From Pseudomonadota bacterium (GTDB lineage Bacteria; Desulfobacterota; Anaeroferrophillalia; Anaeroferrophillales; Tharpellaceae), in contig DAOWHJ010000004.1 in NCBI GenBank assembly GCA_030641485.1, forward strand, positions 1-12,990: a stretch of DNA of 12,990 bases, in the 5' to 3' direction. Below, piece after piece: positions 1 to 6,577 of the stretch. How positions within the stretch are numbered: the stretch's first letter is position 1; every line of letters starts with the position of its first letter. A program made the position numbers and the translations under genes. The notes beneath the pieces are model-generated. The model was not told where the DNA came from. It saw only the letters and a program-made list of their open reading frames with translations, and ran no database searches.

Positions 1-796
1 CAAAAACTGGCGCAAGGTGAATAAAGAGACCGGCTCGATTGGCTCCAATCAACTCAATCCCACGATTATAACAGAAATAGGAGACGATTGAGGGGAAAAT
101 TGCGACATAGGCAATAGTTAATAAAGTCGGTCCATTAAAACTGAGTGCTTTGACCGTAAAACTCTCCCAAATATAGAGTGGCAGGAGCATAATGGTTCCG
201 CTGATAAAGGTAAATCTGATAAAACTTAAAGGGTGAAGCTTAGGTCGCTGGCGCATCAGGGTTGAGTAGAGAGCATAGCCGATTGCCGCAATCAGGATCA
301 GCACATCGCCCCGATTTAAGGCTAAAGCACGAAGAATCGCGAAATCTCCTCGGGCAATAACCAGAACCACGCCGGCAAAAGAGAGCGCTACCCCTACTCC
401 TTGAAAAACCGTAATTTTATCACGGAAAATCATAAAGGAGAAAAGCATTATCAGAACCGGCATTAACGACTGAATCAGAAAAGCATTAATCGCAATTGTC
501 GAGTGCAGACCGCTATAGAGCAACGTGTTAAACATTGCCACCCCGGTCAATGCCAGAAAGAGCAGGAGCGGCAGATTCTGGCGACTGCGCATGATCGGCC
601 AATCATTTCTCATTTTAGGCCAGGCAAAATAGACAATCAATATCGAGGCCCCGGTCCAACGCCAAAATGCCAAAGCTATAGGAGGCACATCAAGGCGCAT
701 GAAGCGCCCGACTATACTGTTGACCGACCAGAAAAAGACAGCTGCTGTCAGAAGGAGATAAGGCGCGCTGTATAAGCGCTGAAATAGATTTTTCAA
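1..796 (-). CDS. EamA/DMT-family permease, 3' end outside window
   Basis: Reading the minus strand gives about 265 residues with no stop before the window edge, so the C-terminus is missing (the family is usually about 300 aa). This is a polytopic inner-membrane protein of the drug/metabolite transporter superfamily with two EamA repeats. The first holds segments such as SAPYLLLTAAVFFWSVNSIV and ends near a conserved-looking GVALSFAGVVLVIARGD. The second begins around GDVLILIAAIGYALYSTLMR and runs to the edge at GANRAGLFIHLAPVF, a typical EamA ending. The substrate cannot be read from sequence; family members export amino acids, metabolites or drugs. The start is uncertain: an in-frame stop lies about 28 nt upstream of a TTG at 796, and no ATG precedes the first helix. 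An ATG at the FMRLD segment would delete that helix. No convincing SD is visible. It follows the TPR gene by about 120 nt and may be a separate unit. Confidence 0.9.
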   Translation of the reverse strand, partial: MKNLFQRLYSAPYLLLTAAVFFWSVNSIVGRFMRLDVPPIALAFWRWTGASILIVYFAWPKMRNDWPIMRSRQNLPLLLFLALTGVAMFNTLLYSGLHSTIAINAFLIQSLMPVLIMLFSFMIFRDKITVFQGVGVALSFAGVVLVIARGDFAILRALALNRGDVLILIAAIGYALYSTLMRQRPKLHPLSFIRFTFISGTIMLLPLYIWESFTVKALSFNGPTLLTIAYVAIFPSIVSYFCYNRGIELIGANRAGLFIHLAPVF

Positions 797-918
797 GGGA
801 TTTAAAAACCGGAACCAAAGCGACTAGTTAAGATGCATTAGGCCACTCTAGTACATGAGAAAGGAATAAACTTCAAACTTTATTGACAATATTTGTAAAG
901 TGGGGAGTATCACTAATA

Positions 919-2112
919 TCAGCCGATCCGAGAGAACCCTGAGAACTCATCGGCATCAGGGTCCATCTTTTGACCGTAAGTGTCTTCGCCAGCAAATTTA
1001 AACACAATATGTGAAGGGTCCAGGGTGCCATCTGCAGTGGCGTTCTGAGTGACCTTGAAATAGACAGTTGCTGTCAACTGGTTGGCATCATAATAGATAT
1101 ACTCAGGAACTGACGGGAGTTTGATTTCGGTTTCCGGTAACGGGTTGCCGAAATTGTAAAACTCACCCGGCCCACTCGCAGTTGAGCGCGCAATATTCCA
1201 GTTAAAACGATCTTCGACTGATTCTCGATCCATCTCTTTATCAAACTGGAAAATCATTTTGAAATTTTTTGAAGCATTTGCGGTCGTCAGGTAATCGTCA
1301 AAAGATGCAACCTTGGTGCGGGCCGGTTGCAGGTAAGGAAAACTTCCGTCAGCACGAACAAAGGAAAATTTTGGCGTATCAACTTTGTACATGTGTCGAC
1401 TTAAAAGATCAGCTAATTCTGGGCTAGGGTCTTCGAGTAGTTCAAAAACTTCCTGAGCCTTATCCATCTCTCCCATATCGGCATAAGTATAGCCCATCTC
1501 CAGGTAAGCATCGTAGAATTCACTGTCGATGTCAATTGCATCCTGAAATTTGGCGATAGCTTCATCGTATCGACCCTGAGCACTGTAATTTTGCCCCATA
1601 CCATAAGGTCCATTGACTGCGTGCGGCGCGGCGCGCTCAATTCGTAAAAACTGCTCTTCAGCACCAGTGAAATTTCCAGTTTTAATTTGGGCCTGCCCTA
1701 ATGAGTAGAGATTGGCCGGTTGCGGATCAACTTTTACGGCGGCAGCGTACTCCGCTTCAGCCTCCTGATAGCGCTCTTCGGAGTAGTAAAGGTTACCGAG
1801 TTTGATCCGAGAATCAGAGCGCGTCGGATCTAAAGCGATCGCATCTTCATAGGCTTTAGCAGCGTTATAATTGTCTCCTAATTTAAGGTATGAGCTGGCG
1901 ACATAGTTGCCAGTATCAACCGCATTTGCTGCCTGTGGAGCAAAACCAATGGCACTGCGAAACTGAATAATTGCCTGTTCATAATCGCCCTTCTGATAGG
2001 CGTTAATCCCGGCATTCAAGGCATTTCCTGCCATCTCCTGCAGTGACGCCTGCTGCTGGGCAACGTTAATAAAGAATGAATCAGCGGTAATTGGTGCAAA
2101 CAGATCAGTCAT
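919..2112 (-). CDS. TPR protein with a C-terminal Ig-like/beta-rich domain
   Basis: This 397-aa protein has about six tetratricopeptide repeats from residue 28 to 232, shown by recurrent patterns such as GDYEQAIIQFRSAIGFAP, YNAAKAYEDAIALDP, ERYQEAEAEYAAAVKVDP and GRYDEAIAKFQDAIDID. TPRs are helical protein-binding scaffolds. Residues 245-397 differ: FKMIFQFDKEMDRESVEDRFNWNI followed by alternating hydrophobic strands (TATVYFKV) and ending in DPSHIVFKFAG and KMDPDADEFSG. This resembles Big_5/SbsA-type Ig-like domains, which share a 'F.k.Md..sv' opening. No signal peptide or membrane segment is visible, so it is predicted cytoplasmic unless exported by another route. The ATG at 2112 has a GAGG-type SD about 14-18 nt and an AGG about 6 nt upstream. 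It lies 64 nt after the FlhB-like gene on the same strand and is probably cotranscribed with it. A precise function is not known to me. Confidence 0.9.
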   Translation of the reverse strand: MTDLFAPITADSFFINVAQQQASLQEMAGNALNAGINAYQKGDYEQAIIQFRSAIGFAPQAANAVDTGNYVASSYLKLGDNYNAAKAYEDAIALDPTRSDSRIKLGNLYYSEERYQEAEAEYAAAVKVDPQPANLYSLGQAQIKTGNFTGAEEQFLRIERAAPHAVNGPYGMGQNYSAQGRYDEAIAKFQDAIDIDSEFYDAYLEMGYTYADMGEMDKAQEVFELLEDPSPELADLLSRHMYKVDTPKFSFVRADGSFPYLQPARTKVASFDDYLTTANASKNFKMIFQFDKEMDRESVEDRFNWNIARSTASGPGEFYNFGNPLPETEIKLPSVPEYIYYDANQLTATVYFKVTQNATADGTLDPSHIVFKFAGEDTYGQKMDPDADEFSGFSRIG

Positions 2113-2176
2113 GATAACCTACTACCTCGACAGAATTCGAAGAAACTTTAGCGATTTTTTCTCGTCCAAGATACGC

Positions 2177-2494
2177 TCAGTGGTTTTCATGAGCACTTTT
2201 GGCTGCGGCAACACCCGAGTTGGCTTTATAAACCATTGCCAAAATCTCTGCAACTGCATGAAAAACATTCTCTGGAACTTCCTGATTAATTTCAAGTTTC
2301 ATGAGGATTTGCAGCAGTTCAGGATCACGCTGCAGGGGGATATCATGCTTTTTGGCAAGCGCAATAATCTTCTCCGCAACAGAACTCGACCCCTTAGCCA
2401 CCACCACTGGAGCCTCATGACGACTCTGATCATATTTCAGAGCCGCAGCCTGCAAGCGCCGAACTCGGCCCGATTTGTCGTTTTCAGACTGCAT
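2177..2494 (-). CDS. FlhB C-terminal-domain paralogue (FlhX/YlqH type, EscU/YscU/HrcU family)
   Basis: This 105-aa soluble protein matches only the cytoplasmic tail of the flagellar/type III export switch protein FlhB. The visible family pattern is AAALKYDQSRHEAPVVVAKG (residues 16-35), then AEKIIALAKKHDIPLQRDPE (40-59) and LEINQEVPENVFHAVAEILA (67-86). In FlhB, this domain changes the export apparatus from rod/hook to filament substrates after self-cleavage at NPTH. Here the region before ALKYD lacks NPTH, so it cannot autocleave and mimics the cleaved C-terminal fragment. The known small FlhX/FhlB proteins of other bacteria do the same and can substitute for that fragment. The N-terminal transmembrane part of FlhB is absent by design rather than by truncation, as the gene has its own ATG. 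It starts 18 nt after the 58-aa gene and is followed by the TPR gene. No other flagellar gene is in the window. Confidence 0.92.
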   Translation of the reverse strand: MQSENDKSGRVRRLQAAALKYDQSRHEAPVVVAKGSSSVAEKIIALAKKHDIPLQRDPELLQILMKLEINQEVPENVFHAVAEILAMVYKANSGVAAAKSAHENH

Positions 2495-2512
2495 TCTAGT
2501 TGTTTTTCCGCA

Positions 2513-2689
2513 TTACATAACCAATTCCGGGGCAGTCCGGGTTAAGAGGGCCTGTTTCAGAAAAAAATCAGTTTTAGCTTTCTCAATCTTCTGCTGGCCA
2601 ACAACTTCAGCAAGCCGATTTAAGATAAATTTTTCACCATAACGGTCGATCATAAATCTGATTTCCATAATGCAAGTTTCTTCTCTCAT
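2513..2689 (-). CDS. small 58-aa protein of unknown function
   Basis: An open frame of 58 codons plus TAA runs on the minus strand from ATG at 2689 to 2513. It begins MREETCIMEIRFMIDRYGEK and ends LLTRTAPELVM. Its AAGGAGG Shine-Dalgarno (2699-2705) is complete and sits 9 nt before the ATG, among the best ribosome sites in this window. The following FlhX-type gene begins 18 nt after the stop. The composition is charged and mostly helical (RYGEKFILNRLAEVVGQQKI, then EKAKTDFFLKQALL) with one Cys and no membrane segment or signal peptide. An internal Met at residue 8 could be an alternative start but would lie far from the SD. I do not recognise the family. Being first in a unit with the FlhB-tail paralogue and the TPR protein, it could be a small adaptor or regulator; that is inference only. 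Confidence 0.7.
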   Translation of the reverse strand: MREETCIMEIRFMIDRYGEKFILNRLAEVVGQQKIEKAKTDFFLKQALLTRTAPELVM

Positions 2690-2698
2690 TTTTCAAGC

Positions 2699-2705
2699 CC
2701 TCCTT
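2699..2705 (-). promoter_or_regulatory. Strong Shine-Dalgarno (AAGGAGG) of the 58-aa gene
   Basis: The minus strand reads AAGGAGG with 9 nt to the ATG at 2689. It decides the start of the 58-aa protein and is the main argument that this short frame is a real gene. Confidence 0.75.
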
Positions 2706-2748
2706 ATTATGAATTTTACCTCTTTTACCATTTTCTAGCTATAAATTG

Positions 2749-2763
2749 CTTTTCGTCGAAAAG
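2749..2763. promoter_or_regulatory. Perfect 7-bp dyad in the leader of the 58-aa/FlhX/TPR unit
   Basis: CTTTTCG-T-CGAAAAG is a perfect 7+1+7 palindrome between the end of the mannosyltransferase-like gene (2785) and the SD of the 58-aa gene. Placed here it could be a transcription-factor operator. A terminator reading is weaker, because the loop is one base and no clear T-run follows on the minus strand. AT-rich TATAGC/TAAAAT elements lie just downstream on the minus strand, but no convincing -35/-10 pair was found. Confidence 0.35.
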
Positions 2764-2784
2764 GGAAAAAACTTGAGAGGTTCC

Positions 2785-3924
2785 CTAGATGGTACTCATC
2801 CGGGCATCATATTCAGGGGCCATTTTCGACCAGTCATAATTCCAGATCTGCAGACCCGGGCGTACTTTACGCGTTTCGGTTATATGTTCAAGCTGATGTT
2901 TAACTTTTTTCAGTAAATCGCTATAGTCTGAATAGAAAAACCCTGCTTTAGAGTTGTCAGGAAAGTGCTCGGGATAGGCCAATCGGGAGGGTAACAGGGG
3001 GTAACAGTTGCAGTAAATGGCCTCAACGACGCTAATGCCAAAAAAATCGTGATGCGATGTGACCGGTAACAAGTCAGCTCGCCAGAGCCAGGTAGCATAG
3101 TCGGCAAAATTTTCAGCAAAACCGAAATGGATAAGACGTGACCCTAAAATTGCTTGGTTCTCACAAAAAAGCACCGGTGGCGGATTGACGTGCTCTCCTA
3201 GTATAGCAACCTCAAAATCAACATTGTCCACAATCAGGTCCTGTAATAAATTGAAGAATTCTGCCGGATTTTTATCGTATTCCCAACGGTGGTTCCAGAG
3301 GATTAGTGGTGGTCGAGATGATTTTTCGGCAGGCGAAATCGAAAGGGTTGAAGATTCGGGTGCAGGCTTGGATACTCGTAAACGTTCCAGATCGAGCCCT
3401 AAATAAAGAACCTCCGATTTTTTTTCAATTCCAGAAACCTCGTCAAGCTCCTGATAGTCGGGAAAACGTTGCAAGAATGGTGGTAGGGCCGTAAGGAAAT
3501 TTTGGCGATGAAAGTTGGAATTAAAAAAACAGATGTCAGCCACTAAAGCACTGGTAAAGTTAATCAGACCAAAATGACGATCACGACCTGAGGGTTTAGA
3601 CTTTTCATTCAGGGAAAGTGGGTATGTTACTTGGTTCTCATGGAAATACAGGGCTATTGGTGGAATTCGATCACTGCGAATCAAGCCGATAAAGGTCGCA
3701 AGGTCAAGCATATCAGAAGCTATAATCAGGTCGTAACGCTTTCCCTCGTTTACAAGTGCCCGATAACACCGGGCCAAAGTGATTGCTGCCCCCTGCATGC
3801 GCCATTTCCAATTTCTCCCAGGCAACCCTAAGATTTCAATATTATGAGAAGAGTGGCGCTGATATCCCTGAGCCCAAGCCGCATGTGAGCCACCATTGAA
3901 AGGTTCTATAATTAATATTTGCAT
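2785..3924 (-). CDS. tRNA-queuosine alpha-mannosyltransferase-like glycosyltransferase (DUF3524, GTDC1/QTMAN type)
   Basis: This 379-aa GT-B glycosyltransferase has the DUF3524 N-terminal domain: EPFNGGSH (residues 7-14), ILGLPGRNWKWRMQGAAI (31-48), the D71-M-L-D segment and YFHENQVTYP (93-102). The C-terminal half has the GT4-like NHRWEYDKNP (211-220) and HHDFFGISVVEAIYC (291-305), where an acidic EA pair normally contacts the nucleotide sugar. The vertebrate member GTDC1/QTMAN adds mannose to queuosine-34 of tRNA-Asp. Bacterial relatives share the same motifs, but I do not know that this one acts on tRNA, so the substrate is inferred from family. The length is near the family norm. It starts 13 nt after the DUF4139 gene, probably in one transcript, with no obvious SD, suggesting coupling. 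No signal peptide or membrane helix is visible, which fits a cytosolic RNA-modifying enzyme. Confidence 0.88.
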   Translation of the reverse strand: MQILIIEPFNGGSHAAWAQGYQRHSSHNIEILGLPGRNWKWRMQGAAITLARCYRALVNEGKRYDLIIASDMLDLATFIGLIRSDRIPPIALYFHENQVTYPLSLNEKSKPSGRDRHFGLINFTSALVADICFFNSNFHRQNFLTALPPFLQRFPDYQELDEVSGIEKKSEVLYLGLDLERLRVSKPAPESSTLSISPAEKSSRPPLILWNHRWEYDKNPAEFFNLLQDLIVDNVDFEVAILGEHVNPPPVLFCENQAILGSRLIHFGFAENFADYATWLWRADLLPVTSHHDFFGISVVEAIYCNCYPLLPSRLAYPEHFPDNSKAGFFYSDYSDLLKKVKHQLEHITETRKVRPGLQIWNYDWSKMAPEYDARMSTI

Positions 3925-3937
3925 AATGATTATAACA

Positions 3938-5398
3938 CTAAAATTTTACTCTGACTTTGTAGTTAAGTACAGCCTCACCTGCGGCCGGGACCAAAATCTC
4001 CCAGGAGCTTACTGAACTACTCTCTTTTTTGTGCTTGTGAGATTCCTCTAACATCTCCCAGTCACCCGGAATCGGCTCTACCACCTTAATGGTCACCGGC
4101 TCAGTCTTAGCATTTTTCAATTTTATTTCAAAAGCTGTTTCATAGATGTAATTATAGCGACCATCACCACCGATTTTTTGGAAGTTGGACTGTTTTTTTG
4201 TGCCGGTCAAATCGAAGGCATCACCCAGTTTCAAGCGTACGATTTCATTTTCAGGGGTATGGTCAATCCGATCTTCACCAACGAATTGAAGCGCTCCGCT
4301 CGTATCCTCTTTGTATACCCGAACCACCCCTTTCGGCAACGGCATGCCGAGGTGGTTTTGCTTCCGGTTTTCGATCTCAACAAAAACTCCCACTTTTAAT
4401 TTTCTGTCGATTTCACCATGGGCCTGGCGGTAGTAATAAGAGCTGCCTTTAAGTATGAACTCTTTTTTACAGGGAACCTGAGCCGCTTGAAGCAGGGCAA
4501 CTTGCTTGCTCTGCTTGTCAGCAATTGTTGTCGGTCGATCCAGGGTGTAAAGATGATACTCAAACATCCTCTCTTTGGCCATCTGGGGAGTTGCAACAGA
4601 CATCGACTTCACCTTCATTTGCCGTCTGGAATTGTCAGCAAATTCACGTTCCACCGGAGCTTGATGAACATCTCCGGCAACTAACTGCAGTTTGGCATTC
4701 CGATATGTGGCTCCGCTAGTATTGGTTAAAGTAACCCAACCACTTAAATTGATTGCATCATCAGTTGAATTCAGTTCAGCCACATAATCAGCCTGCCAAT
4801 GCAAACCTGAACTAAGGTAACTTAACTCAATATCTTTAGTGCCTCTATCGGCACTCTCCAAGACCATAGACAGGGTTGGTTTGTCACGTAAGTTTTCCGG
4901 AAGATTAGCGAATGAGAGCCGTCCAGGAACCCCACTTTCGATATGATCGTCAAATTTAAGGACGACCCCGTTGTTGGCACTTAGAACCGTGGCTTTTTCA
5001 CGGCTCTCAACTCCGGTTGTCGGGTGTTGTCTGATCACCTCAACCTCTTGGCCAACATATTTTTGCAACAGGGAGCTCGGGGTAAGAAGATCAAATTCAA
5101 AATTCTGTTCAACAACCGAGAGGCCAGCAGCTGTGAACAGCGCGGTCTCAGGTCGCATCTTAGCACTCACTCCACGAAAATCTAGTTTCACAATGCCAGA
5201 ATTCAGTTGGAGTTGGCGATGGTCTTTGATTAGAGCCAAATTATTATTGTAGATAGTTACAGCGACACCTGTTTGATCTTCTATAGTGCAGGTCACAGTC
5301 GAAGTTATAGCGGCCGCTAGAGTAAGAGTTGTCCCAACCCCAAAAAAGGTTAACAACAAAGCCAGCAAAGTTAGGTTGCAAATCAATTTACGCAACAT
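3938..5398 (-). CDS. Exported DUF4139-domain protein
   Basis: This 486-aa protein has an N-terminal signal peptide: MLRK, then a long hydrophobic stretch (LALLLTFFGVGTTLTLAAA) with likely cleavage near residues 28-30. It is therefore predicted periplasmic or envelope-associated. The family pattern is visible in VAVTIYNNNLALIKDHRQLQ (about 46-65), VVEQNFEFDLLTPSSLLQKYVGQEV, then the DUF4139 core LSYLSSGLHWQADYVAELNS, INLSGWVTLTNTSGATYRNA and LQLVAGDV. The C-terminus FEIKLKNAKTEPVTIKVVEPIPGDWE followed by AAGEAVLNYKVRVKF is typical of the domain. The biochemical role of DUF4139 is not established; related MuiA proteins have been linked to mucoidy. An AAGGAG SD lies just upstream of the ATG. It heads the minus-strand unit continuing into the mannosyltransferase-like gene. 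Confidence 0.92.
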   Translation of the reverse strand: MLRKLICNLTLLALLLTFFGVGTTLTLAAAITSTVTCTIEDQTGVAVTIYNNNLALIKDHRQLQLNSGIVKLDFRGVSAKMRPETALFTAAGLSVVEQNFEFDLLTPSSLLQKYVGQEVEVIRQHPTTGVESREKATVLSANNGVVLKFDDHIESGVPGRLSFANLPENLRDKPTLSMVLESADRGTKDIELSYLSSGLHWQADYVAELNSTDDAINLSGWVTLTNTSGATYRNAKLQLVAGDVHQAPVEREFADNSRRQMKVKSMSVATPQMAKERMFEYHLYTLDRPTTIADKQSKQVALLQAAQVPCKKEFILKGSSYYYRQAHGEIDRKLKVGVFVEIENRKQNHLGMPLPKGVVRVYKEDTSGALQFVGEDRIDHTPENEIVRLKLGDAFDLTGTKKQSNFQKIGGDGRYNYIYETAFEIKLKNAKTEPVTIKVVEPIPGDWEMLEESHKHKKESSSVSSWEILVPAAGEAVLNYKVRVKF

Positions 5399-5469
5399 TT
5401 TATTCTCCTTGATTAAGAGCTGTCCGTCAGGTAGATCTGACAGTTTCTGGGTCAGTGAAATAGTAACTC

Positions 5470-5497
5470 CTAATAGTGGTCACCATAAATCTTACAA
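5470..5497 (-). promoter_or_regulatory. Candidate sigma-70 promoter for the DUF4139 unit
   Basis: The minus strand reads TTGTAA (5492-5497), 16 bp, TATTAG (5470-5475), about 70 nt upstream of the DUF4139 ATG. The -35 matches 5 of 6 consensus bases and the -10 matches moderately. This is by eye only. Confidence 0.4.
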
Positions 5498-5524
5498 CAT
5501 CAACTCATTAGGGTATAGTTGCTG

Positions 5525-5541
5525 CTTGTGACAGTGTCAAG
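5525..5541. promoter_or_regulatory. Imperfect dyad directly upstream of the znuA promoter
   Basis: CTTGTGACAGTGTCAAG reads as CTTG..AC-A-GT..CAAG with two mismatched pairs. It ends 3 nt before the -35 box of the plus-strand promoter candidate, a usual site for an activator or repressor. It does not look like the proteobacterial Zur box or a Fur box, so the regulator is unidentified. Confidence 0.35.
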
Positions 5542-5544
5542 AAA

Positions 5545-5573
5545 TTGTAACTAAAGAGTTTACCGATTATAGA
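5545..5573 (+). promoter_or_regulatory. Candidate sigma-70 promoter of the znu operon
   Basis: TTGTAA (5545-5550), a 17-bp spacer, then TATAGA (5568-5573) lies about 55 nt before the znuA start. Spacing is optimal and both boxes are near consensus. It is flanked by a dyad on either side, compatible with regulated expression. Confidence 0.5.
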
Positions 5574-5591
5574 GTTTGTGCTACATCATCT

Positions 5592-5609
5592 TGAACAAAG
5601 AAGTGTTCA
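5592..5609. promoter_or_regulatory. TGAACA-N6-TGTTCA dyad in the znuA leader
   Basis: A perfect 6-bp inverted repeat with 6-nt spacer lies between the -10 box and the SD of znuA. Downstream of the transcription start such a site would suit a repressor. The GAAC-N8-GTTC spacing differs from the Bacillus-type LexA box (GAAC-N4-GTTC). A short leader hairpin is the alternative. Confidence 0.4.
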
Positions 5610-5627
5610 TAAGATTTAAGGAAACGA

Positions 5628-6572
5628 GTGCCTGTTATGATAAAAAAAATTCTATTTTTACTCATATTTCCCCTGACATTTGCTCACCTGTCTGCGCACG
5701 AGGTGGTTGCAGCAAAGACTGTTGGTGCGCCAGTAAAGCTGCCGATTTCGATATTTGTCAGTGTCGGAGCGCACCTTGATTTTTGTCAAAAGATCGGTGC
5801 TGAACGGGTTTTGGTTAAGCTTGCGCTAGCACCAGGCAAAAGCCCAGCAACCTATGCTCCAACTCCACAGCAGGTTCAGCTTTTAAGTCAGTCGCGTCTC
5901 TATTTCAAAGCTGGACTTCCTTTCGAGACCGCCCTTTTAGGCAAACTTAAATCTTTTCCGCACTCCCCTGAAATTGTTGACGTTCAGACCGGGATTAAGT
6001 TGCAACCGATGCAGGGTGGTTCCTATGCTGAAGTTCATGAAGACCACAGTCATCATCACCATCACGATGGCCTTGACCCCCATTCCTGGCTTGACCCTAG
6101 ACTTGCATTGCAGCAGGCAACCACAATTCACCTTGCATTGACCCGTATCGACCCAGATGGCAGAAGTATATATAGAAATAATTTCAACTTACTAAAAATA
6201 AAACTTAAAGCTTTAGATAAAGAGTTAAGAAGCGCTTTTGCCCCCTATGTCGGTAGTAAAATTTTTGTCTATCACCCCGCTTTCGGGTATTTTGCCAGAG
6301 CTTTCGGCTTGCAGCAAAGAGCGATTGAAATCGCCGGAAAAAAACCAAAGGCCCAAGCGTTAGCAAATATCATAAAGGAGGCCCGGGCAGAAAATGTTTC
6401 AGCTCTGTTCGTCCAGCCTCAATTTGACCAGCAGAGCGCAAATAAGGTTGCTCAGGTCTTAGGTTGTGCGGTGATCAGAATAGATCCATTAAGCTCTGAC
6501 TACTGCCACAACCTTAAATCAATTGCGGCTGCCATCCGAGAAAATATCACTTCAACAAAATCATTAAATTGA
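5628..6572 (+). CDS. znuA: Zinc-type ABC transporter periplasmic binding protein (ZnuA/TroA family)
   Basis: This 314-aa cluster A-I metal-binding protein should capture Zn(II), or less likely Mn(II), in the periplasm and deliver it to the ZnuB permease. The signal peptide is IKKILFLLIFPLTFAHLSA with likely cleavage near residues 23-24. Family motifs are APGKSPATYAPTPQQVQLL (68-86), LDPHSWLDPRLA (149-160), VYHPAFGYFA (214-223), LFVQPQFD (260-267) and RIDPLSSDY (284-292). Probable ligands are H152, H216 and D286. The usual first ligand, the His of a SPHTY-like motif, is Ala here (A74). A His-rich loop at 137-147 (HEDHSHHHHHD) is typical of zinc binders. The start may be GTG at 5628, 5 nt after AAGGA, or ATG at 5637, 14 nt after it; spacing favours GTG. 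The next gene begins within a few nt of the stop. Confidence 0.92.
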   Translation: MPVMIKKILFLLIFPLTFAHLSAHEVVAAKTVGAPVKLPISIFVSVGAHLDFCQKIGAERVLVKLALAPGKSPATYAPTPQQVQLLSQSRLYFKAGLPFETALLGKLKSFPHSPEIVDVQTGIKLQPMQGGSYAEVHEDHSHHHHHDGLDPHSWLDPRLALQQATTIHLALTRIDPDGRSIYRNNFNLLKIKLKALDKELRSAFAPYVGSKIFVYHPAFGYFARAFGLQQRAIEIAGKKPKAQALANIIKEARAENVSALFVQPQFDQQSANKVAQVLGCAVIRIDPLSSDYCHNLKSIAAAIRENITSTKSLN

Positions 6573-6577
6573 ATAAA

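Noticed and set aside
503..775. 90-codon plus-strand frame
   Set aside because: It lies antisense within the EamA gene, whose minus-strand reading has clear membrane repeats.
883..905. TTGACA promoter on the plus strand
   Set aside because: The -10 region at proper spacing is poor and no plus-strand gene follows.
2111..2545. 144-codon plus-strand frame
   Set aside because: It is antisense to the FlhB-tail paralogue, which shows strong family motifs.
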